DNA of 7,918 nucleotides from Pseudomonadota bacterium (GCA_021805485.1 JAJZFF010000458.1:1-7918), one strand, 5' to 3'; positions 1 to 6,055 are shown, counted from the stretch's first letter. Notes: generated by a model not told the origin, from the letters alone. Numbers and translations: made by a program.

Positions 1-228
1 CAGCATCTGTAGGTTCGGATGATCGAGCCGGGCGTAGATGTAGCCCTCGGCGTCGCCCGCGTCGGGGGCGCGGCCGGCGGCGTAGCCCTCATGCGCCGAG
101 CGGGCGTGCGCGGCGTCGCGATAGACGAAGGTGGAGCTCATGTAGACGGGCGGTTTCGCCGCCCCGTTATGCCTGGCCGGATCGTAGCCGTGGCCGACCG
201 CGATGGTCTCGACGCGCCGCCCCGCCAC
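1..228 (-). CDS. Cys/Met-metabolism PLP-dependent enzyme (cystathionine gamma-synthase / methionine gamma-lyase superfamily), N-terminal part, cut by window edge
   Basis: I read this open frame directly from the minus strand; it gives 76 residues and leaves the window without a stop. The residues resemble the N-terminus of fold-type I PLP enzymes that act at the gamma carbon of sulfur amino acids: GYDP at 14-17, KPPVYMSSTF at 25-34 and YIYARLDHPN at 63-72. In the family, Tyr65 and Arg67 of the Y-x-R motif bind the PLP phosphate of the neighbouring subunit. A stretch of about 28 residues between STF and the Y-x-R motif is longer than in P. putida methionine gamma-lyase and recalls the subgroup loosely annotated as cystathionine gamma-synthase family. 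The PLP lysine lies outside the window. The start is GTG at 228-226, one base after the Rieske stop codon. The frame upstream has no ATG before a stop at 291-289. There is no clear Shine-Dalgarno, so translational coupling is likely. Gamma-lyase, gamma-synthase and sulfhydrylase activities cannot be told apart from this fragment. Confidence 0.85.
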   Translation of the reverse strand, partial: MAGRRVETIAVGHGYDPARHNGAAKPPVYMSSTFVYRDAAHARSAHEGYAAGRAPDAGDAEGYIYARLDHPNLQML

Positions 229-229
229 G

Positions 230-1471
230 TCAGGCGTCGACCAGCTTCGGGGACGGCGCCGCCGCGCCGATGCGGCGCGCCACGCTGTTCACGTACCAGT
301 CGGTGAAGCCGATGGCGAGCTGCTCCGAGTTTTCGCTGTAGGGGCCGGGCATGTAGCCGAGCGAGTTGACGCCGCGCTGGTTCAGCTCGACCAGCGCGCG
401 GTCCTGCAGGTTGGTCTCGTTCCAGACATGCATCAGCCCGTCCCGCGTGTAGTCGACGCCTTCCTCGGCATCCTTGTGGACATACCACTTGGCGACGACC
501 AGGGTTTCCTGCGGCGCGAGCGGCAGGGCGGAGAAGATGATGAGGAAATCGCCCACCGCATGGGCGAAGCAGTGCGGCTCCAGCGCCCAGCGCAGCGAGC
601 CGACATCGCCGCCGTTGACGTGGCAGAGCGGCTTGGCGACGCAGGGCGTGCCGTCCATCGTCATCGACACGTTGCCGTCGCGCAGCGGGAAGCGCGAGGC
701 CTGCCACCATTCGCCCTGCACCGCGGCGGAGGGCAGGCCGAGCGCCTCCATCCGCGCGATGAAGCCGGGCAGGTCGACCATGCCGGCGGTGCTGAAATTG
801 CCGCGCACGTCGGTCGGGAAGGAGCGGGCGAGCTCGGGATGGCCGGCGCCGCAGTGATAGCACTCGCGCGCGTTCTCCATCACCAGCTTCCAGTTGCCGC
901 GCTCGAACAGCGTGCATTCGGCGGCGAGCTTGGCGTTGCCGAGATCGTGGCCGGCGAGCATCGGCGCGAGATGGTCGTGGAAGGCGTCGAATTCGGGCGG
1001 CTCGGCGGCGAGGCAGACATAGACGGTGCCGGCGACGGTGCGGACATGGATCGGGTTCAGACCGTGGGCGGACTTGTCGAACTCGCGCGGCATGCGGCCG
1101 GCGCCGCGCAGGGCGCCGGTGTCGTCATACATCCACTGGTGATAGGGGCAGAGCAGGCGCTGCGCGTGGCCGCAGCCATCGGCCAGGATCTGCGCGCCGC
1201 GATGGCGGCAGGTGTTGAAGAAGCCGCGCAGCACCCCGTCCTGCCCGCGGAGCAGGAGGATCGGCGAGCGGCCGATGGTCATCGCGAGATAGCTGCCGGG
1301 GTCGGGGATCTCGGTTTCCAGCCCGATGAGCAGCCAGCTGCGGCCGTAGATCTCGCGCAGGTCGAACTCGAAGATCTCGGGATCGGTGTAGAAGGCCTGC
1401 GGCAGCGTGTGCCGGGGCGGACGCTGGGCGAGAAGCGCGGAGAGGCGGTTGCGCAGGGGCGTATCCGGCAT
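230..1471 (-). CDS. Rieske non-heme iron oxygenase alpha subunit, quaternary-amine N-demethylase type (GbcA/stachydrine demethylase-like)
   Basis: This is a 413-residue soluble oxygenase of normal length for the family. The N-terminal Rieske domain (about 40-160) carries the [2Fe-2S] ligands Cys88-x-His90 and Cys108-x2-His111 (FFNTCRHRG, CPYHQW). The C-terminal catalytic domain has NWKLVMEN at 193-200, mononuclear iron ligands His206 and His211 in ECYHCGAGH, and a likely carboxylate ligand Asp357 in NLQDRALVE. The residue that normally bridges the two metal centres is Glu203 rather than Asp, as reported for carnitine monooxygenase CntA and seen in related betaine/stachydrine demethylases. The segments KWYVHKDAEEGVDY and PGPYSENSEQ resemble the glycine betaine and stachydrine group. 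The expected reaction is O2- and NAD(P)H-dependent hydroxylation of an N-methyl group with loss of formaldehyde. No reductase partner lies in the window. The ATG at 1471 follows GGAGGT with a 5-base spacer. A PLP enzyme follows after one base. The exact substrate is not deducible. Confidence 0.9.
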   Translation of the reverse strand: MPDTPLRNRLSALLAQRPPRHTLPQAFYTDPEIFEFDLREIYGRSWLLIGLETEIPDPGSYLAMTIGRSPILLLRGQDGVLRGFFNTCRHRGAQILADGCGHAQRLLCPYHQWMYDDTGALRGAGRMPREFDKSAHGLNPIHVRTVAGTVYVCLAAEPPEFDAFHDHLAPMLAGHDLGNAKLAAECTLFERGNWKLVMENARECYHCGAGHPELARSFPTDVRGNFSTAGMVDLPGFIARMEALGLPSAAVQGEWWQASRFPLRDGNVSMTMDGTPCVAKPLCHVNGGDVGSLRWALEPHCFAHAVGDFLIIFSALPLAPQETLVVAKWYVHKDAEEGVDYTRDGLMHVWNETNLQDRALVELNQRGVNSLGYMPGPYSENSEQLAIGFTDWYVNSVARRIGAAAPSPKLVDA

Positions 1472-1476
1472 CGGTG

Positions 1477-1482
1477 ACCTCC
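1477..1482 (-). promoter_or_regulatory. Ribosome binding site of the Rieske oxygenase gene
   Basis: The minus strand reads GGAGGT, then CACCG, then ATG. This is a near-perfect Shine-Dalgarno with a 5-base spacer and it fixes the start at 1471. Confidence 0.85.
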
Positions 1483-1521
1483 AGTGGACACCGGACGTTA
1501 GTCAGCACGCCGGGGCGGCGG

Positions 1522-1534
1522 CAAATCGCATTTG
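1522..1534. promoter_or_regulatory. AT-rich dyad CAAAT-CGC-ATTTG upstream of the Rieske gene, possible operator
   Basis: Perfect 5-base arms CAAAT (1522-1526) and ATTTG (1530-1534) flank CGC. The site begins about 50 bases upstream of the Rieske start codon, in the most AT-rich part of the gap apart from its far end. Position and composition suit a regulator binding site near the promoter. The arms are short, so chance is possible. Confidence 0.3.
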
Positions 1535-1619
1535 TGCATAAGCCTATGAGCCGGCGCGCTGGCCCCCGGCGGCCCGGGTGGTCCGGAAGGGCGCGGCCGA
1601 TGGCGGCGGCCGGTGGCCG

Positions 1620-1646
1620 CGAACGCCGCGTCATGTCCGGCGTTCG
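1620..1646. repeat. Inverted repeat, 9-base arms CGAACGCCG / CGGCGTTCG
   Basis: The arms at 1620-1628 and 1638-1646 are perfectly complementary across a 9-base loop. A further copy of GGCGTTCG lies at 1675-1682. In minus-strand RNA, two CGAACGCC segments could therefore compete for one complementary segment. The repeat could be a hairpin in the Rieske leader or a protein site. No U-tract follows. Confidence 0.55.
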
Positions 1647-1696
1647 TCCACCGTGTTGATGGACCGCGTTCAGGGGCGTTCGGGGATGGACGAGGT

Positions 1697-1727
1697 GGCA
1701 CCGGCGCGGGTGGAACCGGCCGGTGCC
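1697..1727. repeat. Inverted repeat, 9-base arms GGCACCGGC / GCCGGTGCC
   Basis: The arms at 1697-1705 and 1719-1727 are perfect, with a 13-base loop. The stem is very GC-rich and would fold strongly in RNA. It lies 60-90 bases past the permease stop. It may be a U-tract-less terminator or mRNA-stabilising hairpin for the permease, or part of the Rieske leader. Confidence 0.5.
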
Positions 1728-1766
1728 TTCGTCAGCTTGGTGCTAGACTATTGTTCTTATCGTTTT

Positions 1767-1785
1767 CCAGTGTCCGGGACACTGG
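1767..1785. promoter_or_regulatory. Perfect 19-base palindrome CCAGTGTCC-G-GGACACTGG just past the permease stop
   Basis: Nine-base arms flank a single central base. The palindrome ends one base before the permease stop codon (1789-1787). On the permease strand it is followed by AAAACG, not by T residues, so it is a poor intrinsic terminator. The one-base centre also makes a poor RNA hairpin, since no loop remains without opening pairs. A dimeric repressor site is therefore at least as likely. An AT-rich stretch (1743-1766) adjoins it on the Rieske-proximal side. Confidence 0.5.
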
Positions 1786-1786
1786 C

Positions 1787-3085
1787 TCATTCGGCGGGGC
1801 TGACCGCGGGGCCGTGCACGGTCGGGGCCGTTTCGCGGACCCTGATCGTCAGCATCACGAGGCCGGCGGCGAACAGCGAGATGGCGAAGAGGATCGCCGT
1901 GGCGTAGAAATTGTGCGTCTTGTCCTGGAGATAGCCGCCCAGGAACGGCCCGAGATAGCCGCCGAGATTGCCGAGCGCGTTGATCAGCCCCATGGCGCCG
2001 CCGACCAGGGCGACGGGCAGCGTGCGCGAGGCGGCCGCCCAGAACGGGCCGTCATAGGACATCGCGCCGCCCATCGCGAGGCAGAGGAAGAAGATGGACA
2101 GCAGGATCATGCCCTCGCCGACCGTCACCGACAGGATGAGGCTGACGGCCGCCAGCGTCATGGGCAGGAAGACGTGGCGGGAGTAGCGGCGGTTGGTGTC
2201 CGCCCACCAGCCGTTGAACCAGAGCATCAGCCCCGCGACCACGTAGGGCAGTGTCGCGATCAGGCCGACCGCGCCGAAGCCCGCATGCGTGAGGGACTTG
2301 AGCAGGGTGGGCATCCACATGTTCAGCCCGTAGAAGCCGACCTGCACGAGGAAATAGACCACCACGAGGCGCCACACCGTCGCGGACTTGAAGATGTCGC
2401 TGAACGGTCCCGGCTCGGGTTCGTTGGCGCGGTCCTGGGCGAGCGAGCGGTTGATGTAGTCGCGCTCGGCGGGCAGGCACCAGTGGGCGTCTTCGGGCCG
2501 GTCCTTGATAAAGATCAGCCAGAGCGGCAGCGCGATGATGAAGGGCAGCGCGCCTTCGACGAAGAAGAGCGTGCGCCAGTCCGAGCCGGCGACGATGAAG
2601 CCCGACAGCGGCTGGGTGATGATCGACGAGATCGCCAGGTTGGCGATCCAGAAGCCGTAGGCGCGGGCGCGCTCCTGCACGGGGAACCAGTGCGACAGCA
2701 GCACCAGCGTGGCCGGCCAGATCCCGCCCTCGGCGACGCCGAGAAGGAACCTGAAGATCACGAGCTGGGTGAAATTCTGCGCGAGCCCGCAGGCCAGCGC
2801 CATCAGCCCCCAGAAGCAGATCATGATGGCGACGAATTTCTTGGCGGACCAGTGTTCGGCCAGCCAGCCGCCGGGAATCTGCAGCAGCACGTAGCCGACG
2901 AAGAAGATGCCGCCCGCGGTGCCTTCGTCCGCCTTGGTGATGTGGAAATCGTGGCCGATTCCCGAAAAGGCGTAGGCGATGTTGGTGCGGTCCATGAACG
3001 AGATGATGTAGACGATCATCGCGATGGGAATGAGGCGGAACCAGCGGGTCATGCCCACCTCCGCCGCTCCTGTGCTTGAACTCAT
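1787..3085 (-). CDS. MFS permease, anion:cation symporter (phthalate/hexuronate-type) family
   Basis: This is a 432-residue inner-membrane transporter with about 12 hydrophobic segments and a central hydrophilic loop at about 195-232. Family signs are DRTNIAYA at the end of helix 1 (32-39), GGWLAEHWSAKK in the helix 2-3 loop (72-83), GVAEGGIWPA (116-125), and LSHWFP followed by ERARAYGFW (130-146). Members usually take up organic anions such as sugar acids, phthalate or other carboxylates by proton or cation symport. The open frame reaches back to 3193, but the ATG at 3085 is chosen because GGAGG stands 6 bases upstream and the hydrophobic part begins about 15 residues later. The extension lacks such a site and adds a charged, low-complexity stretch. 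The neighbouring Rieske and PLP genes suggest an amino-acid-derived or betaine-like carboxylate, but this is inferred from position only. Confidence 0.88.
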   Translation of the reverse strand: MSSSTGAAEVGMTRWFRLIPIAMIVYIISFMDRTNIAYAFSGIGHDFHITKADEGTAGGIFFVGYVLLQIPGGWLAEHWSAKKFVAIMICFWGLMALACGLAQNFTQLVIFRFLLGVAEGGIWPATLVLLSHWFPVQERARAYGFWIANLAISSIITQPLSGFIVAGSDWRTLFFVEGALPFIIALPLWLIFIKDRPEDAHWCLPAERDYINRSLAQDRANEPEPGPFSDIFKSATVWRLVVVYFLVQVGFYGLNMWMPTLLKSLTHAGFGAVGLIATLPYVVAGLMLWFNGWWADTNRRYSRHVFLPMTLAAVSLILSVTVGEGMILLSIFFLCLAMGGAMSYDGPFWAAASRTLPVALVGGAMGLINALGNLGGYLGPFLGGYLQDKTHNFYATAILFAISLFAAGLVMLTIRVRETAPTVHGPAVSPAE

Positions 3086-3091
3086 CGGTTT

Positions 3092-3096
3092 CCTCC
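3092..3096 (-). promoter_or_regulatory. Ribosome binding site of the MFS permease gene
   Basis: The minus strand reads GGAGG, then AAACCG, then ATG at 3085. This site decides the start in favour of 3085 over the longer frame beginning at 3193. Confidence 0.8.
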
Positions 3097-3171
3097 GTAT
3101 TGACGTGGCGTCGGGATCAAATTTTGCTCTTGCGGCCGGGCGGCCGTTGGTTGCGCTATCATCGGCATAGC

Positions 3172-3188
3172 AAAAGAGGCCCACCTCT
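3172..3188 (-). promoter_or_regulatory. Small hairpin with T-run in the permease leader, possible attenuator
   Basis: On the minus strand AGAGG, loop TGGG and CCTCT are followed by TTT, so CCTCT runs into a four-T stretch. The stem is only 5 pairs. It lies about 90 bases before the permease start codon. It resembles a weak intrinsic terminator and could act as a leader attenuator if transcription starts upstream. It may be chance. Confidence 0.2.
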
Positions 3189-3260
3189 CCCAAGTTGAGA
3201 TTTATCGTTAAACTACCACCGATCGGACGGCAATCCGGCAGGACGCGGGATGTGGGTGTT

Positions 3261-3289
3261 CCGGCCGGAGACGCGCTTCGAGCGGCCGG
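3261..3289. repeat. Inverted repeat CCGGCCG / CGGCCGG
   Basis: Perfect 7-base arms at 3261-3267 and 3283-3289 flank a 15-base spacer in the divergent region. The arms are pure G+C, so chance is fairly likely. A regulator site shared by the two divergent genes is the alternative. Confidence 0.3.
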
Positions 3290-3409
3290 TCAGCGGGCAG
3301 GTCATCCCTGATATGCCCCGGGATTTCATAACGATCCATTAAGAATTGCCGTGCTTAAGGCGCGTGAGGGAGTGGCGGGCGCCGCAAGGGGGTCCGCCGG
3401 TCCGCGAGT

Positions 3410-5569
3410 ATGGCGCCGGATCGTCAAGCCGATCCCCTGTCGGGAATTCACATGCGTAAGCCCAAGCGATCAGAGCCTGACGAAACAGCCGATCCCGAAC
3501 TGGAGGAGCTGATCGAGAGGGATCGTGCCGAACTGCTCTATTCGTTGGGCGGCGGCAGCGTGTTCGTCACGGTCGCGGTGTCGTTCCTGCTCATCCTCCT
3601 CGTGCAGGCGCCGGGCGAGTGGTCCGCCCTGCTGGCCTGGTTCGCCGCCATCGTCCTCGTTTCCGCGATCCGCTCCGTCGACATCTTCATCCTGTTTCCC
3701 CGGGTCCGCCGGAAGCCTTTCGACGGCCGGAAGATGATCCGCCGCTTCGGGCTCGGCACGTCGACCCTGGCCCTGCTGCTCGGCAGTTTCCCGATCTTCT
3801 TCTTTCCGCATCTCGCCGTCGTCGAGCGGGCGTATGCGTTCATGGTGTGTTTCGGCATGGCGGGGGGGAGCGTCACCGTCCTGAGCGCCAGCTTTCCGCT
3901 GATCGTGACCTATTGCACCGCCGTCCTGCTGCCGGGGGTTGCGGAGACCCTGATCGCGTATCAGCCGGGCGGGCAGAAATTCGCGGTGATCGGCATCGTC
4001 GGCTACATCTCGTCGTTCTTCTTCGCCCGGACCACGTCGCGGACGGTGCTGCGCGGCTTGCGCCTGATGCGCACGAACCAGGTGCTGACGCTGCGCTCCG
4101 AGCAGGAGAGGGTTCATCTCGAAGCGATGAAGAGCGACCTCGCGGACGCCAACGAGAGCCTGGAGCGCCGGGTGTGCGAGCGGACCGGTCGGCTCGCGCA
4201 CGAGGTGGCCGAGCGCGAGCGCTACGCGGCGGCCCTGAGCCGGCTCGCCTCGACCGATCCGCTGACCGGGCTCTACAACCGCCCGACCTTCACCGCCCGC
4301 CTCGCCGGGCGCGCGGAGGGTTCGGTGGGGGCGCCCGGCCGGGTCGCGCTGCTGTTCATCGATCTCGACAGCTTCAAGCAGATCAACGACCTGCGCGGCC
4401 ACGAGATGGGGGACCAGGTTCTGCGGCAAACCGCCGAGCGCGTCGCCCGGGTGATCGGCGCGACGGGGGACGTCGCGCGGTGGGGCGGCGACGAGTTCCT
4501 CGTCGCCCTGCCGGACTGCGGCGGCGAGGAGGCGCTCCGCCATGCCGAACGGCTGATCGAGGCGATCAAGACGCCGATCACGGTGGGCGCGGATGTCTGC
4601 CGGGTCGAGGCCTCGGTGGGGGTGGCGCTCTATCCCGACAATGGCGATACCGCCGACAGCGTGATCCGCGCCGCCGATGTCGCGATGTATGCGGCGAAGC
4701 GCGAGGGCAAGAGCCGGGCCAAGCGCTTCGACCCGGTTCTCGCCGATGACATGGCGGATCGCTACGACCTCGAACAGGGCCTGCGGGACGCCATCAAGGG
4801 GGATCAGTTCCGCCTGGTGTTCCAGCCGATCATCGACGCGCGGACGGGCGCCTGCACGGCGTTCGAGGCGCTGCTGCGCTGGAATCACCCCGTGCGCGGC
4901 GCGGTCAGCCCGGCGACGTTCATCCCGGTCGCCGAGCAGAGCGGGCAGATCGAGCGGATCGGCCGCTGGGTGCTGGAAGAGGCGTGCCGCGCGGCGACCG
5001 GCTGGCCGGACCCCTCGATCGCCGTCACCGTCAACATCTCGGTCTCGCATGTGCTGGTCGGCAGCCTGCTCGATGACGTCGAGCACGCGCTGGCGGTTTC
5101 GGGTCTGCCGCCATCGCGCCTGAAGATCGAAATCACCGAGACGATGTTCCTGCACGACGCCGACCGGTCGGCGCCGCTGTTCGACAGGCTGCGGCAGATG
5201 GGCGTGGGAATCCTGCTCGACGATTTCGGCACCGGCTTCTCGTCGCTGTCCTTCCTCGGCAACCTGCCGATCGACGTGATCAAGATCGACCAGTCCTTCG
5301 TGCGCGACGCCGGGCGCAACGGCTATGCGACGATCGAGGCGATCCTCTCGATCGCCCGCGCGCTCGGGCTGCAGGTGACGGCCGAAGGCGTCGAGACGCC
5401 GGAACAGAACCGCAACCTGGTGGAGCGGGGCGTCGGCAGCGTTCAGGGATATCTGTTCAGCCGTCCGATTCCCGCCGCGGGCGTGACGGACTGGCTGCAG
5501 ATGACGGGGCGGGTGCCCGATCGTCCGTTCGATCCGGCCGCCGCGCCCGCCCTGGCGGCGAGCGCCTGA
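3410..5569 (+). CDS. Membrane-bound hybrid diguanylate cyclase / cyclic-di-GMP phosphodiesterase (GGDEF-EAL)
   Basis: The protein has 719 residues. Residues about 43-206 form roughly six hydrophobic helices (near 45-66, 71-96, 116-137, 141-160, 161-184, 190-206). I do not recognise this region as a named sensor domain. A charged, probably coiled-coil linker (about 220-272) leads to a GGDEF domain (about 280-440) and an EAL domain (about 450-695). The cyclase signature GGDEF at 359-363 is intact. The inhibitory I-site RxxD, expected about nine to six residues before it, is missing (GATG instead). The EAL side keeps the expected residues: Glu486 of EAL, Asn542, Glu574, Asp604-Asp605 in DDFGTGF, Lys625, Glu659 and Gln679. 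Both synthesis and hydrolysis of cyclic di-GMP are therefore possible. The ATG at 3410 gives the longest frame, and the ATG at 3452 (residue 15) is equally plausible. Neither has a strong Shine-Dalgarno. The gene converges on the Lrp gene with 15 bases between stops. Confidence 0.93.
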   Translation: MAPDRQADPLSGIHMRKPKRSEPDETADPELEELIERDRAELLYSLGGGSVFVTVAVSFLLILLVQAPGEWSALLAWFAAIVLVSAIRSVDIFILFPRVRRKPFDGRKMIRRFGLGTSTLALLLGSFPIFFFPHLAVVERAYAFMVCFGMAGGSVTVLSASFPLIVTYCTAVLLPGVAETLIAYQPGGQKFAVIGIVGYISSFFFARTTSRTVLRGLRLMRTNQVLTLRSEQERVHLEAMKSDLADANESLERRVCERTGRLAHEVAERERYAAALSRLASTDPLTGLYNRPTFTARLAGRAEGSVGAPGRVALLFIDLDSFKQINDLRGHEMGDQVLRQTAERVARVIGATGDVARWGGDEFLVALPDCGGEEALRHAERLIEAIKTPITVGADVCRVEASVGVALYPDNGDTADSVIRAADVAMYAAKREGKSRAKRFDPVLADDMADRYDLEQGLRDAIKGDQFRLVFQPIIDARTGACTAFEALLRWNHPVRGAVSPATFIPVAEQSGQIERIGRWVLEEACRAATGWPDPSIAVTVNISVSHVLVGSLLDDVEHALAVSGLPPSRLKIEITETMFLHDADRSAPLFDRLRQMGVGILLDDFGTGFSSLSFLGNLPIDVIKIDQSFVRDAGRNGYATIEAILSIARALGLQVTAEGVETPEQNRNLVERGVGSVQGYLFSRPIPAAGVTDWLQMTGRVPDRPFDPAAAPALAASA

Positions 5570-5590
5570 ACGCGGGCTGGCCGGTCAGGC
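5564..5590. terminator. Inverted repeat spanning both convergent stop codons, possible bidirectional termination hairpin
   Basis: GCCTGA (5564-5569) and TCAGGC (5585-5590) are perfect 6-base arms across 15 bases. The loop contains a small GGC-TG-GCC stem. The arms contain the TGA stops of both genes. No T-run follows on either strand, so as an intrinsic terminator it is weak, but it is the only structure between two convergent genes. Confidence 0.3.
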
Positions 5591-6055
5591 CGAGCGCGAC
5601 ACCCCGGCCTTGACCCGGCGCAGCGGGATCGAGCTCTCGATCGAGGCGACGCCGCGCACCCGCGTCAGTTGCCCGACCAGGAACTGCTCGAACGCGGCGA
5701 GGCTCGTCGTCACCACCCGGAGCAGGTAGTCGCGGTTGCCGGTCATCAGCCAGCAATCGACCACCTCGGGGAACGAGGCGATGGCCGCCTCGAAGCGCAC
5801 CAGCGCGTCGTCCACCTGCTTGTCGAGCTTGACCGAGACGAACACCGACACGTCGAAGCCGAGGGCCGACTCGTCGATCATCACGGTATAGCCGCGGATG
5901 ATGCCCTCGCGCTCCAGCCGGCGCACGCGGCGGGCCACCGGGGTCGCACTCAGCCCGACCCGCTCGGCGAGGTCGAGCATGGAGATCCGCGCGTCGCTCC
6001 GCAGGGCGGACAGGATCTCCCTATCGAAATCGTCGATCGTGCCGGATTTCACCAT
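5585..6055 (-). CDS. Lrp/AsnC-family transcriptional regulator, MdeR-like by context
   Basis: The protein has 156 residues, the usual family length. The N-terminal winged helix-turn-helix occupies about 8-55 (DDFDREILSALRSDAR, then the recognition segment around SATPVARRVRRLEREGII). It is followed by a ligand-sensing RAM domain (about 68-146) with the typical GNRDYLLRV motif at 106-114. Members form dimers to octamers and bind DNA in response to amino acids. The gene is divergent from the MdeB-type dehydrogenase, and a 19-base inverted repeat lies between them, so it is likely the local regulator and probably autoregulated. In P. putida the Lrp-family protein MdeR activates the methionine gamma-lyase genes mdeA and mdeB, which makes that role attractive here. 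The function is inferred from position, not from specificity residues. The ATG at 6055 has a modest AAGGAA site 10 bases upstream. Confidence 0.92.
   Translation of the reverse strand: MVKSGTIDDFDREILSALRSDARISMLDLAERVGLSATPVARRVRRLEREGIIRGYTVMIDESALGFDVSVFVSVKLDKQVDDALVRFEAAIASFPEVVDCWLMTGNRDYLLRVVTTSLAAFEQFLVGQLTRVRGVASIESSIPLRRVKAGVSRSA

Larger units (their letters stand above)
1472..1786 (-). other. Dyad-rich intergenic region between the permease and Rieske genes
   Basis: These 315 bases separate two same-strand genes. Short open frames exist on both strands, but none has a convincing Shine-Dalgarno or a recognisable product, so I call no gene here. The region holds three perfect inverted repeats with 9-base arms (1620-1646, 1697-1727, 1767-1785), a shorter AT-rich dyad at 1522-1534, and an imperfect dyad over the Rieske ribosome binding site at 1481-1494. 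None of the hairpins is followed by a U-tract on the transcribed strand. The gap is much longer than a normal intra-operon spacer, so a promoter for the Rieske gene probably lies here. I could not identify convincing -35 and -10 boxes. Confidence 0.6.
3086..3409. other. Divergent intergenic region between the permease and the GGDEF-EAL gene
   Basis: These 324 bases should contain promoters in both directions. Recognisable parts are an AT-rich stretch at about 3191-3213, an 8-base palindrome CCGATCGG at 3219-3226, an inverted repeat CCGGCCG / CGGCCGG (3261-3267 and 3283-3289), a dyad ATCCC / GGGAT (3304-3308 and 3320-3324) and an AT-richer segment at 3323-3357. On the permease strand TTGCCG is followed 17 bases later by TAACGA, a weak sigma-70-like pair at about 3204-3232. 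I found no convincing gene here. Confidence 0.5.

Noticed and set aside
230..1471. Aromatic-ring dioxygenase assignment for the Rieske protein
   Set aside because: The bridging Glu and the C-terminal segments fit the quaternary-amine demethylase group better. No beta subunit, ferredoxin or reductase gene lies beside it.
203..1477. Long plus-strand open frame (424 codons) opposite the Rieske gene
   Set aside because: It is the complement of a clearly conserved oxygenase. Its product is low-complexity and rich in Arg, Ala, Gly and His, as expected for antisense frames in GC-rich DNA.
1696..1714. TGGCAC at 1696 as part of a sigma-54 promoter
   Set aside because: The required GC element (TTGC-like) at the proper distance is absent; CGGG stands there instead.
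1474..1907. Small open frames on both strands in the gap between permease and Rieske genes
   Set aside because: None has a Shine-Dalgarno with a plausible protein. Several run through the dyads or into the neighbouring genes.
1613..3079. Long plus-strand open frame (488 codons) opposite the permease
   Set aside because: The product is rich in Asp, Glu, Arg, Gln and His with no domain. It mirrors the codon bias of the real minus-strand permease.
3086..3193. 36-residue N-terminal extension of the permease
   Set aside because: It lacks a good ribosome binding site, whereas the ATG at 3085 has GGAGG at proper spacing and gives the usual short cytoplasmic N-terminus.
3470..5155. Long minus-strand open frame (561 codons) opposite the GGDEF-EAL gene
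   Set aside because: It is an antisense shadow: the plus strand encodes unmistakable GGDEF and EAL motifs, and this frame has no recognisable motif.
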